Assembly (NCBI RefSeq): GCF_007828955.1
Contig: NZ_VIVR01000001.1
Span: forward strand, 4,464,001 to 4,528,000
Source of the DNA: Kitasatospora atroaurantiaca
GTDB lineage: Bacteria > Actinomycetota > Actinomycetes > Streptomycetales > Streptomycetaceae
Reading direction: 5' to 3'
Length of the DNA stretch: 64,000 nt
The notes under the pieces were generated by a model that searched no databases, was not told the origin of the DNA, and saw nothing but the letters and a program-made list of their open reading frames with translations. Shown piece by piece: positions 62,049-64,000 of the stretch. The translations under genes were made by a program, and so were the position numbers. Each line of letters begins with the position of its first letter. The first letter of the stretch is position 1.

Positions 62049-62405
62049 TCATCGGCCGGCCGGCGGCGTGCCGGTGCAGCGGGGGGTGCCGGCCGGTTCG
62101 GCGGCCGCCGCGGAGCTTGCGGCCGGGGGAGGCGAGCCCGGACGGAGCGGCCCGGACGCCAGAGCGGTGGCGGCGGCGAGCAGCCCGGCCACCACCACCC
62201 CGGGCCGGTGCCGGACGGCCTGCTGGAGCCGGTGCCGCCCACCCGCGCCACGCCGGATCGGCGGGAAGGCCGGGACGGCGCGCCGCGGCGGGACGGCGGG
62301 TGCCGCCGCGGGCGCAGCGGCACGCGAGTGCTGCGGGTGCTGCGAGTGGTGGGACGACACGGTCACGGGGGAGAGGGGCAGCAGGGGCGCAAGGTACGTG
62401 GTCAT
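62049..62405 (-). pseudogene. Truncated membrane-anchored protein, likely SAF-domain (CpaB-like) remnant
   Basis: 118-residue frame between mscL and fmdB. It has an Arg-rich cytoplasmic part (AVRHRPG), one membrane helix (VVVAGLLAAATALASGPL) and stops shortly after. In other streptomycetes a SAF-domain protein of this build sits between fmdB and mscL, with a further periplasmic domain of about 100 residues; here only Ala/Pro-rich residues follow the helix. The SAF part thus appears deleted. ATG 62405; ribosome site only fair (GAGGCGG). It could still make a short membrane peptide. Confidence 0.5.
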
Positions 62406-62568
62406 CGCTGGGCACCGCCTCGGATCGGAGTTCGCGAGCCCGGTACCGGACTCGCGAGATCAGAGTGCGGCCTCCGCAATGGACCGGGAATACCTCACCG
62501 AATTCCTGTGGACAACCCCGGCCTGTGGATAACTGTTGTCACTCACAGGAGTGACGCAGTCGTATAAA

Positions 62569-62600
62569 AAGGGCCCGGGATCAGAGAATCCCGGGCCCTT
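62569..62600 (-). terminator. Intrinsic terminator of fmdB
   Basis: Perfect 13-bp stem AAGGGCCCGGGAT / ATCCCGGGCCCTT with a 6-base loop; on the minus strand it is followed by a T-run (AAAAA at 62566-62570 on the given strand). One of the few canonical terminators in the window. Confidence 0.9.
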
Positions 62601-62641
62601 CACGCATGACGTTCCACGTGTGTCTGCGTCAGCTGGCAGCG

Positions 62642-62950
62642 CTAGCCGGCAGCGCTGCCGCTCGTGCTCGACGCCGCAGCCGCGGGTGCGGCGGCAGTGG
62701 ACGGCGCCGACGAGGTCGACGACGAGGTCGAGGAGGCCGACGACGAGGACGAGCTCACCGTGCTGCTCGACGAGGAGCGGCTGTCGGTGCGGTAGAAGCC
62801 CGAGCCCTTGAAGACCACGCCCACCGCCGAGAAGACCTTGCGGAGCTTCCCCTCGCAGTCCGGGCACGTGGTCAGCGCCTCGTCGGTGAACTTCTGCACC
62901 GCCTCGAGGCCGTTGCCGCACTCGGTGCACTGGTACTGGTACGTGGGCAC
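62642..62950 (-). CDS. FmdB-family zinc-ribbon regulatory protein
   Basis: 102 residues from GTG 62950, five bases after AGGAGGAA; an ATG-type start at 63010 is too early. N-terminal zinc ribbon with C8, C11, C29 and C32 (PTYQYQCTECG, CPDC) and FSAVGVVFKGSGFYRTDS, the FmdB core. The last about 50 residues are almost all Ser, Thr and Ala. FmdB was linked to formamidase control in Methylophilus; the true role in actinobacteria is unknown. It usually stands near the folate cyclo-ligase and mscL genes, as partly seen here. Confidence 0.93.
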   Translation of the reverse strand: MPTYQYQCTECGNGLEAVQKFTDEALTTCPDCEGKLRKVFSAVGVVFKGSGFYRTDSRSSSSSTVSSSSSSASSTSSSTSSAPSTAAAPAAAASSTSGSAAG

Positions 62951-63076
62951 TTGTCTTCCTCCTGCACTTCCCCCTGGCACTCTCGCCTGATGAGTGCTAA
63001 CGACGGTCAATGATGCGGCATTCCGCTGGATCAGTCCAGCGCTCCTGGTGTGAGCTACCTCCGGCGGAGGACGGCC

Positions 63077-64000
63077 TCAGCCCTTCCCGACACCCGCCAG
63101 CGCCGGCGAGGCGCTGCTCCGGGCGACGGTGCGGCTCGGCGTGCTGGGCGCGACCAGCAGCCGTCGCAGCGACACCAGCGCGGCCAGGCCGAGCCCGGCC
63201 CCGGCCACCGGTACGACGAACCCGGCCGAAGCGCCGTACCCGTCGATCAGCTGCCCGGCCGCGGTGGAGCCCGCGGCCAGACCCAGGCCGATCGCGCCGG
63301 TCAGCCAGGTGAAGGCCTCGGTCTTGGCGCCGTCCGCGACCAGCGTCTCGACCAGGGTGTAGCCGGTGATCAGCGTCGGTGCGATGGCCAGTCCGCAGAC
63401 CAGCCCGGCGACCGCGAGGGCGGTCAGGTTGGGCATCGCCCAGAGCGTGGAGCAGCCCAGGACCAGCAGTGCGTAGCTGCCCAGCATCCGCTGCCGGGCC
63501 GAGCGCCGCCAGGCGACCATGCCGTACAGCACGCCGGCCAGCATGCTGCCGCCCGCGAAGATGCCGTAGACGGTGCCGCTGACGCCGGGCTGGCCCGCCG
63601 CCTCGGCGAAGGCGGTCACGGAGACCTGCATGGCTCCGAAGACCGTCCCGACGCCCAGGAACGAGCCGGCCAGCAGCCGTACGCCCGGCGAGGCCAGGGC
63701 GGACACCCGCCGCGCGCCCGGCACCCGCGGGTGGCGGGCCGGGGCGGTGCGGCGCTGGGCGGCGAAGGCCAGTCCGCCGACCACGGTCAGCGCGGCCTCG
63801 GCGATCAGCCCGGCGGACGGCGAGACCCCGGTCGCGATGGCGGTGGCCAGCACCGGGCCGACCACGAAGGTGAACTCGTCCGTCACGGACTCGAAGGCGA
63901 ACGCGGTGTTCAGGGTCTTGGGGGAGTCGGCGGACAGCTTGCCGACCCAGCGGGCCCGGACCATCGCGCCGATCTGCGGCACGCTGGCACCCGCCGGAGC
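63077..64000 (-). CDS. MFS transporter, C-terminal part (5' end outside window)
   Basis: The frame is open through the last base, so the gene is cut by the window edge; about 307 residues are visible. The GTG at 63982 is internal. Nine or so hydrophobic segments remain. The text FAFESVTDEFTFVVGPVLATAIATGVSP, then GTVYGIFAGGSMLAGVLYGMVAWRRSARQRMLGSYALLVLG and AGLVCGLAIAPTLITGYTLVETLV, is typical of a 12-helix MFS group common in streptomycetes with unknown substrate. No ligand can be assigned. No clear terminator after the stop. Confidence 0.88.
   Translation of the reverse strand, partial: APAGASVPQIGAMVRARWVGKLSADSPKTLNTAFAFESVTDEFTFVVGPVLATAIATGVSPSAGLIAEAALTVVGGLAFAAQRRTAPARHPRVPGARRVSALASPGVRLLAGSFLGVGTVFGAMQVSVTAFAEAAGQPGVSGTVYGIFAGGSMLAGVLYGMVAWRRSARQRMLGSYALLVLGCSTLWAMPNLTALAVAGLVCGLAIAPTLITGYTLVETLVADGAKTEAFTWLTGAIGLGLAAGSTAAGQLIDGYGASAGFVVPVAGAGLGLAALVSLRRLLVAPSTPSRTVARSSASPALAGVGKG

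Noticed and set aside
61996-62567. Several overlapping plus- and minus-strand frames between mscL and fmdB
   Set aside because: Only the 62049-62405 minus frame has a membrane helix and position fitting a known neighbour; the others are Arg/Pro-rich shadows.

Overview
The window is high-GC DNA with GTG and ATG starts, overlapping operon genes and the short palindromic repeats typical of Streptomyces and Kitasatospora. A fused FbiC (coenzyme F420 pathway), HrdD-type sigma factor, DUF397/XRE pair and polyprenol phosphate mannosyltransferase all point to a chromosomal segment of a streptomycete. No plasmid, phage or transposase genes are visible.

Region by region. Bases 1-13502 hold the distal part of the nuo operon (nuoD 3' end, then nuoE to nuoN) for proton-pumping NADH dehydrogenase, closed by a strong hairpin. 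The genes overlap tightly except at nuoL/nuoM, where a repeat element sits. A long-chain polyprenyl diphosphate synthase (side chain of menaquinone, the quinone that Nuo reduces) follows directly. Then come an orphan NarL-type response regulator and a two-subunit 2-oxoacid:ferredoxin oxidoreductase. Bases 18.9-30.1 kb carry small stand-alone units: a membrane protein, a divergent HxlR regulator/quinone oxidoreductase pair with a clear operator, RarD, an orphan sugar-binding lipoprotein, an ABC-2 exporter, a LolA-like secreted protein and fbiC. Bases 30.3-41.2 kb hold ADP-ribosylglycohydrolase, a frameshifted XRE regulator coupled to DUF397, GPP34, a D,D-carboxypeptidase with a long Pro-rich tail, YihY, a GT-C glycosyltransferase with polyprenol phosphate mannose synthase, a fused carboxyltransferase and tRNA-Arg(CCT).

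Bases 41.3-50.7 kb, just after the tRNA, look accessory: cupin, an ECF41 sigma factor with its partner oxidoreductase, MarR, a DinB-like protein, an MFS exporter, a DsbA-like protein lacking the second cysteine, and a compact FabH / acyl carrier protein / broken SDR / serine-type KAS III acyltransferase cassette. That cassette is the best candidate for an undescribed pathway.

Bases 50.8-59.9 kb form a cell-envelope block. A secreted beta-helix protein and a secreted amidase converge and share the same C-terminal triplicated domain; a MurJ-type flippase and a PAP2 phosphatase follow. The last part (60-64 kb) has hrdD with a textbook SigR promoter, a small conserved protein, MscL, a truncated SAF-like membrane protein, FmdB and a partial MFS transporter cut by the window end.
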